Below the pieces are notes generated by a model that made no database searches, had not been told where the DNA came from, and worked only from the letters and a program-made list of their open reading frames with translations. Shown here one piece after another: positions 46,109 through 59,500 of a stretch of DNA of 64,000 nt; the first letter of the stretch is position 1, and each line of letters begins with the position of its first letter. Origin of the DNA: Eucalyptus grandis (taxonomy: Eukaryota > Streptophyta > Magnoliopsida > Myrtales > Myrtaceae). The stretch spans positions 37,849,682-37,913,681 of the forward strand of contig NC_052619.1 in the NCBI RefSeq assembly GCF_016545825.1, in the 5' to 3' direction. The translations under genes and the position numbers were made by a program.

Positions 46109-48042
46109 CAAACACCCGTAGAAGAAAAGTGAAGAAGAAAACATAAAAGTAAAAGAATAAAGAATAAAGAAAAAATTGAAAAAATATTATTAAAAATTAT
46201 CAACGTGAGTGCTAGTTATGTTACATAGAACAATTGATATTCACGTTAGCGATTGAGAACGGCGGGCGACGATGACAGATGTTAGAGCAACGGGCGGGTG
46301 GTTGTGATGAGTGGTGGGAGGAGGCACCTAGTAGTGGGTGGGCACGGTTGGCTAATAATGAGGAGGAATGATGAGAAGATTTTTTACTTCTCATTTTTGT
46401 TCAAAATCTATTTCTATATTAAAAAATATTCCAAAATGAAATTGCATTACTAAACAAATTTTCTGTTCCAAACATGTTTTTGATAATAATAATTATCATT
46501 CATTCCCTAAGCTTTCATGATGAGGAGGGTGGGGGGATTGATCTGTAGGTTCACCTAGGCAGTAGACTATTCAAGGAATGAGAATCTCATTACTAGAATT
46601 TTGATGTTTAGTTAGAACTATTATCCTAAAATTGGATCTTATAAACATAAATATTTTCATTTCTATAGCTTTGATTTTTTGACTTTGTAGCAGTGAACTT
46701 TAAAATCGCAACTCACCAAATTATAAATTCATTAAGAAAAGCTCATGATATTTGCGTTATGCATTTTGTGAAGGGCAGGTGGCATAGATATAGGGCCTTG
46801 ACCTGTTATGCATTTTGTGAAGCATTAACACCATGGTGAAAAATTCCAAATCTCGGGGGGTTTACCCAGCGGTTCCTCCGGCACCAAAAAAAAAAAACCA
46901 TTAAAATTTCCAAATCGATACCCTTGACACATTTGCCCAAATTAAAGGAAAATTAACTTTCCAGTCTTTAATCTATTGTAGATATGTCAATTCAGTTTAA
47001 AATCTTCAATATTACCAATTAAATCCTAAACTTTTGCGTGAAATTTCAATGTATTCATTTTGATCAAATTTTGTTGAAAATAATTGATGTAACAATCCAG
47101 TCATCATTTGTTGTCAACATGAGATACTTTAGTGATTTCTATCAAAAATTGCCTATAATGGCTACATATTAAAATTTCATGTAAAGATTTAAGACTAAAT
47201 TGATAAAATTGGAAAGTTTATGATTAAATTAATATCAATATGAACGTTAGTGATTTTATAAAAAAATTAATCAGAATGACCATATTGAAATTTCATGTAA
47301 ATATTTAAGACTAAATTGATAAAATTGGAAAGTTTATGATTAAATTAATATCCATATAATAGGTTCATGACTAATGGAATAATTTCCCTACAAACTTTGT
47401 CTCGCAAAAAATTCCAAATTGGTATCTATGACACATTTACCCAAAATTTTCCCTTCATTAGCAATTTGGGATCTAATGTAGAGGGTGGATTTGGATCACT
47501 AATACTAGTTTGAGAATTTATGTAAGATTGGACTAGTTTGAAATATTTAATGGTATTAATCTTTTTGCAAAATGCGGCATAGCTTCCATTCACATATTTG
47601 ATAGTTAATAAGAAAAAATTCACAAAAAATCCCAAATTATCCTATTGTGACACGTTTATCTTTTTTTTGTGATATCAAAACCTAAGATTATATATATTTT
47701 TAAATATTTTCTTATGAACTAAAAGACCAAAACTTGTGCTTTTGTGACATACTAAAAATGTCATTTTTTTTTTTATTCATTTAAATCATATGGACGCCAT
47801 GCCAACATTATTTGCTTTCTAGCATCCATGAAAGTAGATTTCTAATGATTCTCATTAATAGAATTTTGATGGAAAGTAAATATGTCACATAAGTACAAGT
47901 TTGAGATTTTTTATACCAAAACTTTTTTGAAGGTAAATATATCACGTTGGATATACTTTAATGTTTTTAATGGCCTTTAACTGTGATTACTCAGTACATA
48001 GACACGTCAGAACATAATGTTGTTGTTATTTTTTTTCTTTTA

Positions 48043-48043
<1 letters not shown>
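46109..48043. other. AT-rich intergenic DNA
   Basis: No gene is seen. A 117-bp tandem duplication lies at about 47,164-47,365 (CATATT-led units at 47,164 and 47,281). Three related segments (46,910, 47,412, 47,625) share CCAAAT...TGACAC-TTTACC, which points to eroded small elements. Confidence 0.6.

Positions 48044-48074
<31 letters not shown>
48044..48074. repeat. A31 homopolymer
   Basis: A run of 31 A on the plus strand, preceded by a T-rich run, about 0.1 kb before the leader of the next gene. Confidence 0.95.
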
Positions 48075-48075
<1 letters not shown>

Positions 48076-48544
48076 ACAACATTCTTTTGGTCGAGTAAAT
48101 AATTTCTCCTTTTTTTAAAGCGAAATTCGTTCACAACTCGTATGAGACGTGATATCACATAGTTCAGCCAACGCAAACCCCAAATTCCTCCGGGTACCAC
48201 CATCATTTTCCCTCTCATGGCTTGAGACCTTACATCCCAATTTTGATTCGCCGTTCAGCAACAGTTCGATGGTCGCCAAAAGAGTCCATTCGAAGGTATG
48301 CTTCAGACTCGTGTCCCCTGTTTTGACGCGAACTGTGAGGTCAATTTGACAGATGCGGAGCAGCTTCGTTCATGGCAAGGCAAGGCACCCAAAAAACTGA
48401 TTCCACGTGGGGCTGTATCGTCTCCCGAAGAAGTGTCGAATTCTCGATTTGGAGAGTTGGGTCCTGAGTGAAATGGGTTGGGATTCTTGTACCGTTAAAA
48501 AGAAACTGTTCTTCATTGATTTTTGCAGTGTCGAGAGCTTGAAA

Positions 48545-51218
48545 ATGGAGACAAACCCGGCCAGCGAAGAACCCACCTCCTGGGACGAACGGTACAACAT
48601 CGATTTGATGCCCTCCGAGTTGGTACTCAAGTTTCGGAAAGAAATTCGGGGACTCCGAGTCGGTGTTAATCTGGAGGTGTCTTTTCTGATGTTTCTGAAT
48701 TTTGCTTGCGTTTGTGTTTGCCACATATTTGAAGTTTGTTCTCTGGCCAGTATGATTGCCCTGGATGAGTGAAAAAGGGTGGTCTAGTGGCTAAATCTTG
48801 TTGAGAGAGCTCTGGGTAGATGAAGCAAACCTTTTTCGCCAAAGGGTTGGAAGGAATGAATGAAATGTTTCGTTTTGAGGTCATCGTTTTATATTTGGTT
48901 ACTATGTTGCTGACTTAGATTGATTGGGTGTGCATATTAGATGTGGTTCCTGTCTAATTTGATTTGGCATACTCGTTCTTTGGTCTTGAAGATGAGTGCC
49001 AGATATTTCAGCGTGCGGTTGGCACAACTTTGCTGTTTAGTCGATGTCAGAGATTGCTGCTCTGGCTGCCTAAATTAGAAACTACTCTTCTAACATGCAC
49101 ATGGAGAGAATTGAAAATGTTGAAAGATTTTCAATGAGGCCTACATCTAGTTTAAGTTTTTCAGATAGATTGACCTGAAAAATTGACATGGCAACTTCGT
49201 GAACTATAGATACTCAAGGCTTCTCTTTTGCTTCCGTGTGTAAAACTCCATTTTGGGGCTCTCTGAAGTCAAGATGTCAGTTCACATGCAGGCGAGAATC
49301 CGGAGAGTGTTGAACTGTTCAGATATTAATCCATGCTTTCATGGTTTTAAATGAGGTTTTGTTATGATTGTCACTAACTTTGATTGGTAAAGATGTTAGA
49401 AGGCCAGTAGATTAATGGGGGATTTTTTATGAGTTTTCTTTGTATGATCTAATGAGCTTCAACCTCACTTGGCTGAATATGTTAATCAAACTTGTATAAG
49501 ATCTGTCACACAGGATGTTACAGCTTTCCAGTCATTTACATAGATTCTATCGACATATGCTACTTGATATAATTTCTGTAAATACATTGCTTGGCTTGGC
49601 TTGGCTTTGTTCTCACTATTTCATCCTTATTTCCTTAATACAGCTTCTGTCAGTAATATTTACATGATAAAGTGGATGAACCTAGACTTTCTTCTTGTTG
49701 TTGTCTCTTTTGTTTTCATTTAAGCTCTGACTGCAATTTTAGTTCATCGGGTATTTTGATTTCTGTGACCTTGTTCACCATACTTCAGCTTAAGCAGAAC
49801 AATTGATAATATATTTGTTTTTAATTTTTATGTGTATATCCTTATGACTCATTATGATTCATGGTTCTCGAGACTTTGGGTCTGTCTGATAGTGCACCAA
49901 GGATTGACCATCAATCAAAACTTCTGTTGGAGCCTTGAGGCCGGATTTTAACTTTGCTTATTCAGTTAATGCAGTTATGGAATGTAGCCTTGTTATGACA
50001 TTATTGATTTAACATTTTGATTCAGTTTTACAATGCTCCAAGGAATGATTTTCAAGCAAAGCTCGTATTCAAGCCTCTATCCCCAGATCGTCGGTGGAAA
50101 TTTGTCTATGAGCCTATACATCAAGACGTGCGCATTCTCTCGAAAAAGATTTCTGTTGCAAAATTCCTGAATCTCCAGGTTTGAGGCTTCTTTAATTTCA
50201 CCTCTGTTTTGTGCTGGTGCAGAACTTCTATGGCTATTGAGCAATGATTGGTAATGCTTTTGGGGAGTCAGCTTGATACTCTTTGAAAATTACAGGTTGG
50301 TGTGGGCCACAATTTTCAGTTAAATGCAATTAATTGGCAATGGAAGCTCACCACATGTTTGGGTGGAGATGGTGTCTCTCGAATTAGAAACAAGACCACT
50401 CTTGGACTTTGTCCAGGTGTAGATTTTCGATTTGGGTGGAGGGCCGATTATGTTCTTCCAGAAGTCACAGGGTAAGTTTCTTCCTTCTCAATTCCACTAT
50501 TTTGCTCTTGGAAGAAACTAGATGAGCTATAACATCCAAAAAAGTTCTATTTCTATCACCTATTTGATGTCATGAATTAAAATTCTGCTTGTACAAAGTA
50601 TGATAATTCATAATATACAGTGATCTTACGGTGTGGGTAATTCACTTCCATTACATATGTCGCTCTTTTATTAATTTTTTCCATGGTTCAAGTTGTGTGT
50701 TTTATTTAACAGGGGTCTTGGTACTGATAAGCCATTATTCAACATGAACTCTGGACAGTTGCAAGCATCGCTAGATAGAGTGGAAGCCATCTTAAACTAT
50801 CCAGGTACTTTTTAGTGGACGTTGGTGAAGAGATAATATGTTTATTGGTTGGATCCTTCTTCGAACTGCATCTAATGTGCACAGGATGATGGTTCGACAT
50901 GAAAATCTTGAATATGGCTTAATTGAAAAATTGTATTGTTTCTGAGAGTTGACGTTGGCCTCAGAAGTTGCCTATTCTCAGGTAGTGGGGTCCCGTATAT
51001 ATTTTGTTCACATGCATGTGGGATTTGTTATTGAGTTGCATTATTTATATGCTTTTGAAATGATTTTTTTACCATTGAGTTACTTGATTATGCAATTTTT
51101 GGTTTCTCAATTTGTTTGGGTCATGGATTCTATCGTATTCTTGCCTGCAGATTGTAGACGGGACAAGGGAGAAGAGAGTGAAAGCAAGAGCATTTGCGAT
51201 AGTGAATATCATGAATGA
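48545..51218 (+). CDS. Spliced gene for an unrecognised protein of about 206 aa
   Basis: Five coding exons fit in phase: 48545-48676, 50026-50178, 50296-50471, 50713-50804 and 51151-51218, all with GT-AG introns (1349, 117, 241 and 346 nt). A leader intron is likely at 48,296-48,528. The ATG at 48,545 is the first in its frame in the spliced leader. The protein opens METNPASEEPTSWDERYNID; it is rich in alternating hydrophobic/charged stretches (FQAKLVFKPL, RWKFVYEPI, NWQWKLTT, GVDFRFGWRADYVLPEV) and has no signal peptide or membrane helix. That pattern could be beta-strand rich, possibly like plastid outer-envelope barrels, but I do not recognise the family. The last exon is the least certain: without the fourth splice the frame stops at 50,813, giving 187 aa. 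Confidence 0.75.
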
Positions 51219-51237
51219 GCTCTTCTTTAGAGAGATG

Positions 51238-51356
51238 GGGATTCCTATCTCATCATCTCCTCCGGATACTGTAAAAGTTGCTGCAAAAACTAGGAGAGCT
51301 TGGGATTCCTATTTCATCATCTCCTCCAGGTACTGTAAAAGTCGCTGCAAAAACTA
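51238..51356. repeat. 64-bp tandem duplication at the 3' end of the gene
   Basis: 51238-51292 is repeated at 51302-51356 with about four differences (offset 64). Since 64 is not a multiple of three, the second copy falls in another frame. It lies just after the predicted stop at 51,216-51,218. Confidence 0.9.
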
Positions 51357-51390
51357 CCGTTGTGATGAGAGTTGCAACGAGGCTACATGA

Positions 51391-52431
51391 TGATGATGTA
51401 TCCGATCTATTTGCTTGCCTCTTTGAGCAAATTTTGCCGATTTTCTACAGAGCCTTCCCAGCATTTTTTGCTTGCCTTTCTTTTGTTGATGGATCATCTA
51501 CCAATTTCAGATTTCTATGAGAAGGATCACTCGTATATATCTTCTGAGTACCTTCAGAAAAATAAAGGACGCCTATTCATGTAGAGGCAAAGATATGTTC
51601 CAAACTTTTATGAGATAGATCGCTCCTATCTTTTATTACCTTTAGAAAAGAAAAAGAAAGAACCCTTACTATGTAAATGTAAATACAAGAGCACAAAAAG
51701 CTGGCAAACAACGAAGGTGAACTGACCTTGAACCACCGGAGTTCCCTTTGCAGAAGAAAAGTATCTCCAGAAACATCTGGGGATAGAAATCTTGGTAACC
51801 ATTCGGTGAGCCGTCGTCTGGCTTTGTTTCATCCCAATATCGTTTATCAAAAATGGGATGTAGTATGCTTTCACTAGTCTGGACACCTCAACGTACGATC
51901 TGTTCATAACTTCTCTTAACAGTTCTTTTGTGAAATTTGTGTCCCCATCAACTTCGAAAAATTCTCAACGTGTAGTAACTTCACAATTTCAAAGATTCCA
52001 CGAGATGCAGCGTCAAGGACAATGCCCGAGGTTCATAGAAACTTGAGAATTTCAGGAGGTCATACGAATCTTCTCATCAATAAGAGCTAGCTCTGCAAAC
52101 ATAAGCGAGCATTTGTGCTTCTGCCTACATTTTTCTTCAATACTTTTTGTGAAAGATATACTGCCCGGAACATCAGAAGCAATTTTTCAAATGATGAATA
52201 ATAAAAAGGTTAAATAGGCTTATTTGCAATGTTACGCATATGAAGTAGTTGATAAGAAAATGATGGAATTAAGTTATTAATTGAGCAAATAAAATTATTT
52301 GGTTTGAAAATCGAAATGCATGCACCAGAGAACATATAGATTTGCTAACAAACACAAAATGTCATGAGAAAAAAAGTACTTTTTTTAAAAATTGAAAAAT
52401 GCGTATATTCAGCGACAGTTTAATAAATTTT
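51391..52431. other. Intergenic DNA
   Basis: Probably the 3' untranslated region of the preceding gene, then AT-rich spacer. I see no further gene. Confidence 0.5.
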
Positions 52432-53175
52432 GGGGCTAATTCCATAAAAAGCATCAACTTTAGGTTGATGGACAAATCTGCCAAAACTTTTTTTGTCTCA
52501 TTAAAAAGCACAAACTTTAGGAGAGACAAATGCGCCCGAACTTTTTTGTCTCGTAAAAAGCACCAACTTTAGGTTAAGTGACATTCGCCCCAATTTTTTT
52601 TTTTTTCTCATAAAAATTACAAACTTTCGTTCCTATCCAAAATCTAACCCTTACCATTAACTTTCTATTTGAAGTTAACCTTATTTCAGGATAAAATGTT
52701 CTAGCTATGAGATTGGTGGATCTCATCTCGTGGTTTCTCTTAATGGCGGTGATCTACTTCATATTACGACAAAATGATAAAGTATAGCTAGAGAAATTCA
52801 ACTGTAGATTTTTTTTACTTATGAGATGACACAATTTTACGTTATTATTCAAGTTGTAGCTAAAACAAGAAGACAATTAACGGTGTTAGCCGGTAAGTGC
52901 ACATGGATTTATTGATAAAAAAAATCAATGAATTTAAGTTAAGGGGGTCAGATTTAAGATTTAAGTGAAAGTTGGTGATTTTTTTTCAAAAAAAAAAAAA
53001 ATGGGCCAAAATTGTCACTCAACCTAAAGTTGATGCTTTTTTATGTGACAAGAAAAAGTTCGGGCCAGATTTGTCACTTGACCTAAAGTTTGTGTTTTTT
53101 TTATGAGATAAAAAAATGTTCGGGCCAGATTTGTCCATCGACCTAAAGTTGGTGTTTTTTTTTTGGAATTAACCC
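52432..53175. mobile_element. Foldback-type element with repeated arms
   Basis: Both ends are inverted repeats (left GGGGCTAATTCCATAAAAAG, right inverse ending GGAATTAACCC). Each arm contains about three diverged units of 55-65 bp built around AAAGCACCAACTTTAGG and its inverse. The core is 52,640-52,980. AATTTT borders both sides, but T-rich context makes it weak as a duplication. A relative lies at 41,788-42,503. Confidence 0.75.
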
Positions 53176-56100
53176 AATTTTTTTTTATTAAGTAATTTTA
53201 CAGATTTGGTGAATGCATAAATATCATATAGACTTTGAATTGAATCAAATCGAATTAGGATATACTGAAAATATCAATTTAGAATTTAAATTTATAGATC
53301 CCTGCACATTGATGAAATAAGGTCCTTTTTTGGCTTATATAACATGGTAGTTTCGTGTACTTGATTTTGTGGCAAGATTTCAAAGGGATATCTTGAACCG
53401 CTTAAGTGCTAATGCAACCCCAATGAACAGGAGAGAAAAATCATCTCAGCAAAAGAGGAATTGATGAAAATAAAATTGTGACATCTTTGATTTGGACTCT
53501 CATCTTGGGCACGAGGAATGGACTTAGGATTGGTATGCTAATAATGAGAATAGGCTGTGAGTCAATCTTAGAGATTTTTCATGAGCCAATTGGCTATTTA
53601 AGGCAATGTGACTCAGGATCAGGATTACATTAGACTTGAGTGTTCGATCATGAAAGACTGTTCGACCATAAAAATCGATGTGGATGATCACGTGTTGTCA
53701 TGAGTTGATTAATGGACGATATAGATCAATTTAGCTCGAGTATATACTAGTTGCAGGTGACTTTGCATGATCACTATACTTTTGTGAACGACCCTAATCC
53801 AATTCCACATGATTGTGAGCCAAGATAAGTTGATCGATCCTATACATTACATGACAATCGAAGGTTTCATGGATCAACTAGGCTCAAACATAGGTTTTGC
53901 ATAGAATCCCGAACAGACGCCGAACTCAGTTTAGGTCTAGCCATGTGAGCACTGTTAATGCCGCCTGATTAGCGTAGGTTGCATTAGGGCCATTTCCAAT
54001 TGAACTTAGTCACATATTCGGTTTGACTACGGGTGTCAATCGTAGATGATCTCAAGATATTTTTGTCCCATTAAGATAGTAATTATATAGTCCTTTTTAT
54101 TATGTCTTATCATCTTGATTTTGTATTTTTAAGAGTGAACTTGGAAGCTAATAAGACCCCCCCTCTTTACACACCTAATTGGAATGAATTAGTAGGGGAT
54201 AAGTTGTCTTGCAAGGATTTAAACCATCCTTAGAATTTTGGAGGTTAGTCTATTAGTGCATTAATTGGAAAAATGTGCTAATTTATGGACATAGACCTTA
54301 ATAACTCTAGGGATGAGACCAACTTAGCTTCTTGACGTTAAATTGAGATAAGACAAAAATCTAGTGGCCTTACAAGGAGGGATAGGCACCACTTAGTAGG
54401 GAAATAGGAGGAGGAACAAATCTAGTTTGGGGTAACTAGACTAGTTCTTTTGCAAATAAGCATTAATTGGGCATTGAAGATTGAATAGCAATTTTAGACA
54501 AGAAGAGAGCATAGGGCGACACTTGCAAGATGGAGATCAATTTCTGCTCACCAAGTTTAGGAAATTCATCATTACGAGTCTAGTAATTGAGCTGCACTTG
54601 GAAGGCCCATTTCTCACGTCTTTCTCCCTCTCTCCCTCTCAATTGCTCACCGCCATCGCCCTATGCTGCCTTCGCTGCCGCTTTGCTGTTTGTCATACCG
54701 TGCTGTCATGCGGTTGCAAGCCGGTGCTGTCCATGTCTTGTTCTTATTCCGGTTTTTGTGAGTTAAATGGGTGAATTTGGGTTGAATTCACTTATGACTC
54801 ACCCAAATCCAACCCATTTCATCTATTTGCCATTTCCAATCAAGATAAAAGTCAGGATAGATTTAGGTGCCCATAGTATAAAAGCTATTTTCTAGAAAAA
54901 TCCTATTCTTTGCCTATCTTCCTCCATAATGAAAAAGACGAAAGTCTCTCTCCTTTGTAGCTTTCTAGCTCATGTTGAATCTAGAAGGGTAAAAAATCTG
55001 AAAGTTATACTTCTCGAAACAGTGAAGGTAAACGATCATACTTTCTCTTTCTAATTAGATTTGAAATTCTCTGACTGATTTATCTTGTCGATGTTGCTGT
55101 AGTCTATTTACATTTTTTTTTTATCATATTCAATTCTATGGCTTTAGAATGATAAAATTAATTTAATGCTTAGATATTGACTTTGGTAGATGTCTTTGAA
55201 TTGTGCATTTTTTTTATTTTCTTTAATAGAGAACTTTGATAATTTTTACCATTTCTGGTTGTGTATTTTTAATTTCTTTGCAATGAATCTGAGAAACCAT
55301 TTGCAATACTTTCAGTTTGTGTATTTCCAGCAATGATCATGAATTGATTCAGTAAGGATCTATGCCCTTCCATTCTAACCCTAGGCCTACGTTATTATGT
55401 TTTTATTTTGCTTTTATTGGTTTGATAAAAGTTATATCATGGGGTTTTGCTGGATTTTGCTATAATCTCACTTGTTGATTAGTATCTCATGTGCTCTTTT
55501 CCTTATTAAATATGGATCACAATAATAGTGAATAATTCCTCTGCATTCAGATGCACCATCAAAGATGAAGAAACTATTGATATTATTGAATTGTCGGATC
55601 ATTTGAAGACATGAAAGCGAATTTGACGGTACATATATTCAATGAGTGGAGTGTAAGTGGAGGACATGAAGAGGTATGTGATTTGACATTATTTAAAGAA
55701 TCATTTGTTGCCATTGTTGTAAGAGTTGTGTCGTAAGATTATTTTTTTCTCTAGTTATTGGACAAGTACAATAAGGTTGCTGGCTTGTCACCTTCACCAT
55801 TAAAACAATGAAGAATAGTGACAATGGTGGTCTCTGTCTTGCATTCATGTTTGTATTAATTTTAGAGGAGAATAATGTTCATTCTCTATCACGCAAGAAT
55901 CACTCAAAAGTAGCCCAATCTTGTTAATGTATGCTTTGACTTCATAATTTGGTTCCACCGGCTCACTTGTTGATGTTATGAGCAAGGTTTAAAGAAAAAG
56001 GAACATTTTTTTTTCTTATTTATTTTCCTCCAATTGAAAACCTTTCTTACATCTTGATCGATGACATTTCTTTTTTACAATTAATATGCGAAGTTAAGTG

Positions 56101-56456
56101 GTCGGATTTGAGACTTCTTTTTCTATTTTCCTTACTTTTTTATTGGATATGGCAGGTAATGATGATAAGGATGATGGTGTCTTTTCATAGACAGCACAAA
56201 AGGGTATATCCATCATTTAAACTGATATACAGATCATAGGATATGAAAATATCTAGCTTATATAGTAAAATATCTGGATTTTACATAGTATCTTATCCTA
56301 GTTATTAATGAAGGCGACTGAAAATTAAACTCCCGTTTTTGATAATTAAAACTACAAATAAAAAACTGAGATTTGACAAAATTGTCAGAATTTAAAACCC
56401 TACTCGTCTGCACGGTCTTGGAGAGCCTGTCCATTCGTGAGCTGTCGAGCGCGTGT
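53176..56456. other. Intergenic DNA without a supported gene
   Basis: About 3.3 kb. Short frames (for example 54,481-54,774) lack codon or motif support. A T-rich, intron-like texture at 54,900-55,750 could belong to an unspliced or decayed transcript, but no protein family is visible. Confidence 0.5.
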
Positions 56457-56487
56457 GAGAGAGAGAGAGAGAGAGAGCGCGCGCGCC
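56457..56487 (+). repeat. GA/GC dinucleotide run in the DMS3 leader
   Basis: A (GA)n tract is followed by (CG)n, ending 26 bases before the DMS3 ATG. GA-rich leaders are common in plant housekeeping genes. A regulatory role is only inferred. Confidence 0.7.
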
Positions 56488-56512
56488 CCATTTTCAACTG
56501 AACCCTCTTGCC

Positions 56513-59500
56513 ATGTCGACGTTTCAGTCAAACAACGACAGCCAGGTGAGCGACGCACTCCACTCGACGCAATCTTTCGCTACCTGTTCTTGCCTTGTGT
56601 TTGATCGCTGTGAAAAAAAATGATGTACCCATTAACGGGAAAATTAGCTAGACTGTCTCGGGAGTTTCGATTTCTCGACAAGTTGTGTTATTGTCACAGA
56701 AGATACCGATTCTTTTGTGTCTACTTCGTGCTTGCATGTCCTCGTTTTGACCTTCGGAGGTATTCGGGTTTTTTTGATTGCCCCGAAAGAATTTTTGAAC
56801 ATGCAAATAGTATACGATCATGGTGGAGCTGGCTGTGGACGATTTCACGTACATGGGAGTTCGATGTTATCTGTCGGAAATTCGGATCGTAATTGGAAGT
56901 ATGTGTTTGGATTTTGGCAATGTGGTTGGTCACTTGGAAGAATTCTGGTAACAGTTGTAGAGGTTACTTGTAATTATGTTTGCAATATTGTATCATGTTT
57001 TGAGTGAATTTTGGTAAGACGTGCAATTGCTAAAGTATATTTAATCTCAACAAAAATTAGGAGCTTGGCCGGAATTTAATGCATATTTTGCAGAAAGAAC
57101 TGAGCACTCGTTGAATGGGTGATGGTGAATACGGGTATAAAGTGGATGACCTCCCATAGTCGGTTACATTCATTGATTAGGAAGATCATTTTAAAGTTGG
57201 AACATTACCATTCCAATTTGTCACCTAGATTTTTTGCTATTTATCAATATGGGAAAAGCTGCATGTCATTTTTGGAACACGAGCTGAATATGCAAACTGC
57301 TATAAGCTCAACACTTTTTATTGAACTTTTGATTCTGATGCAACGAAGAAAGTTCATTGTTGCAATCATGACGATCTGCTGACCTTACCGGAAAGAAATG
57401 GGCGGATACTGCTATTAGTTCAAGTATCAAAAGTCCTGTTCTTCGGGTTCTCCAGTCACATGTGAAGATAATCTATTCATGCACATATTTTGTAACTCAT
57501 TATGGTACTATTGACAGTCTGAAGTAAGAAAAGTTCAAATGCTTTCACTCGAATTATGCACCGTCTCCCAGAATTTCTCTGTGTACGAGTGATGTTTATA
57601 TACTTATTTTGATACTTACAGCTCAAGTTTACTTCATATCGCATGACCTGCATTTCTTCAGCTTGTTTGTTTGCAAAGATGCACATAATTAGTTGATGAT
57701 GTCCACCCCTTTGCAGCCTTCTGTCAACACAACAGCATTACCTGGCCAAGACTCGTTGGCGCTGGTGGTTGTTGATCAGAATGAAGTATCTGCTAATGCG
57801 AACAGCAGAGTGCCAGGTGGAGGTGATTTACAGGCATATACATCAACAATTAACCATTCTAAGGTTTGTATTTGAAATGGCTCGGGAGTTTCTTGGAGAG
57901 TCATACTAGTCGTAAATTTATCTACATCTAGGCTATTAGGCGCAATGTTTTGACCTCTTCAGTCTCTATAGACTTAGTACATAGTTAATACAGGGATGAT
58001 AACTTATTTAGATCAAACAGGTCAATCCAACTGATATTCACCTGTGTTTCTGTAGAGACTTCACAATGATCTGCAGTCACTCGGTCTTAAAATCAAATGG
58101 CACGAGGATAAAATAAAATCTCTGAGGGCTCAGAGCAACATATTATATGACTCTATTCTTGAAAAGCGAGGTATGTTATCTGAAATCTGATGCCTGTGGC
58201 ATGCATGCCTATTAGACCGTTCAGAGCTTTTTATATGAAAGTCGAAATCTGGCTTCTTTCCTTGCAATATGGTCACTTGTGATACAGAATATGAGTTTAA
58301 ATGAATCAGAAGGCAAGACCTTGAAGACAGCCTCATATATTCGTAATGGGTTAGCATAGTATGCATGTCATCAAGTGGAGCGAGGTCATAGAGTTTCTCA
58401 AAGGAAAAGCAAAGCGTGGTGGCCACTTCTTTGATTTTTATGGTGTCTTCTAACATGTTTCTTGCTGACTGATCATTTCTCAGTCATTCTTGGGATGTAT
58501 CATTCTTCTGCTGCACCTATTGCTGAAGATAGTAGCCTTTCCAATGGAGGTGAGGATGAAACAACTGAGCAAATATTGAAGCATGATAAATCTGCCGCTG
58601 GAATTTGGTGGCAACTTAAAAATATTCATGGCACTCAGGCTCCCATTCTTGCTTTATCCAAGGACGTCATTGGCATAGCTGCTACTCTAGGCAAAGTTGA
58701 CGATGAAAATCTTAGCAGGTTTGTACAGTTTGTCATCAATACATAGAAGTCAGAACTGAAATTCCTTTTGCTGCAAGTAACTGAAACTCTGTTTTTTGGT
58801 TGGAAGTTACTGCACTTGATGATGTCTTGAGGCCAATATTTAGGATTGTTGTAAGAGAAGCAGTGAGCCTTGTCTCATGAATGCTCATGAGAAATGGCTG
58901 CAATTAGGGGTAGTTCAAACTCACAATTTCTGATCATCTCGAACTTGTCGGTGCATTTACTAGAATGAATGTGTGTTGCTTTAGTTCATGATCTTGCTCT
59001 AAACTCAATTCATCATTCTCCTTGGCTGGGGTGTAGGCTTCTTTCTGAGTATCTAGGAGCGGAGAACATGCTTGCCATTGTTTGCCAGACTCGACAAGGC
59101 CTCAAGGCTCTAGAAACATATGATAGAGCAGGCAGTATTGATGAAAGTGCTGGTCTTCATGGACTAGGTTCTTCCATCGGGAGGACTTTAAATGGAAGAT
59201 TTCTGTTTATTTGCTTAGAAGATCTAAGGTGTGATTCTTATCTGTCTTGATGGACAGTGCGGAGTTTAACCTTTTACAGAAACTAATTTACTTCGTTTAA
59301 TTTTGTCAGACCATACATTGGTGATTTTGTAGCCGATGATTCGCAGAGGAGGCTTGATCTCTTTAAGCCCAGGTTACCGAGTGGGGAATGTCCGCGTGGT
59401 TTCCTTGACTTCGCAGTCAATATGGTCAACATAGAAACCACCCATTTGGTTTGTTCAACACCCAGTGGTCATGGTCTCAGGGAAACTCTATTTTACCACC

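Noticed and set aside
48341..48726. Two antisense frames of 118 and 127 aa
   Set aside because: They overlap the leader and first coding exon of the plus-strand gene and have no independent support.
54481..54774. 97-aa Leu/Cys-rich frame
   Set aside because: No family resemblance, no splice context, and it ends in repeat-rich DNA.
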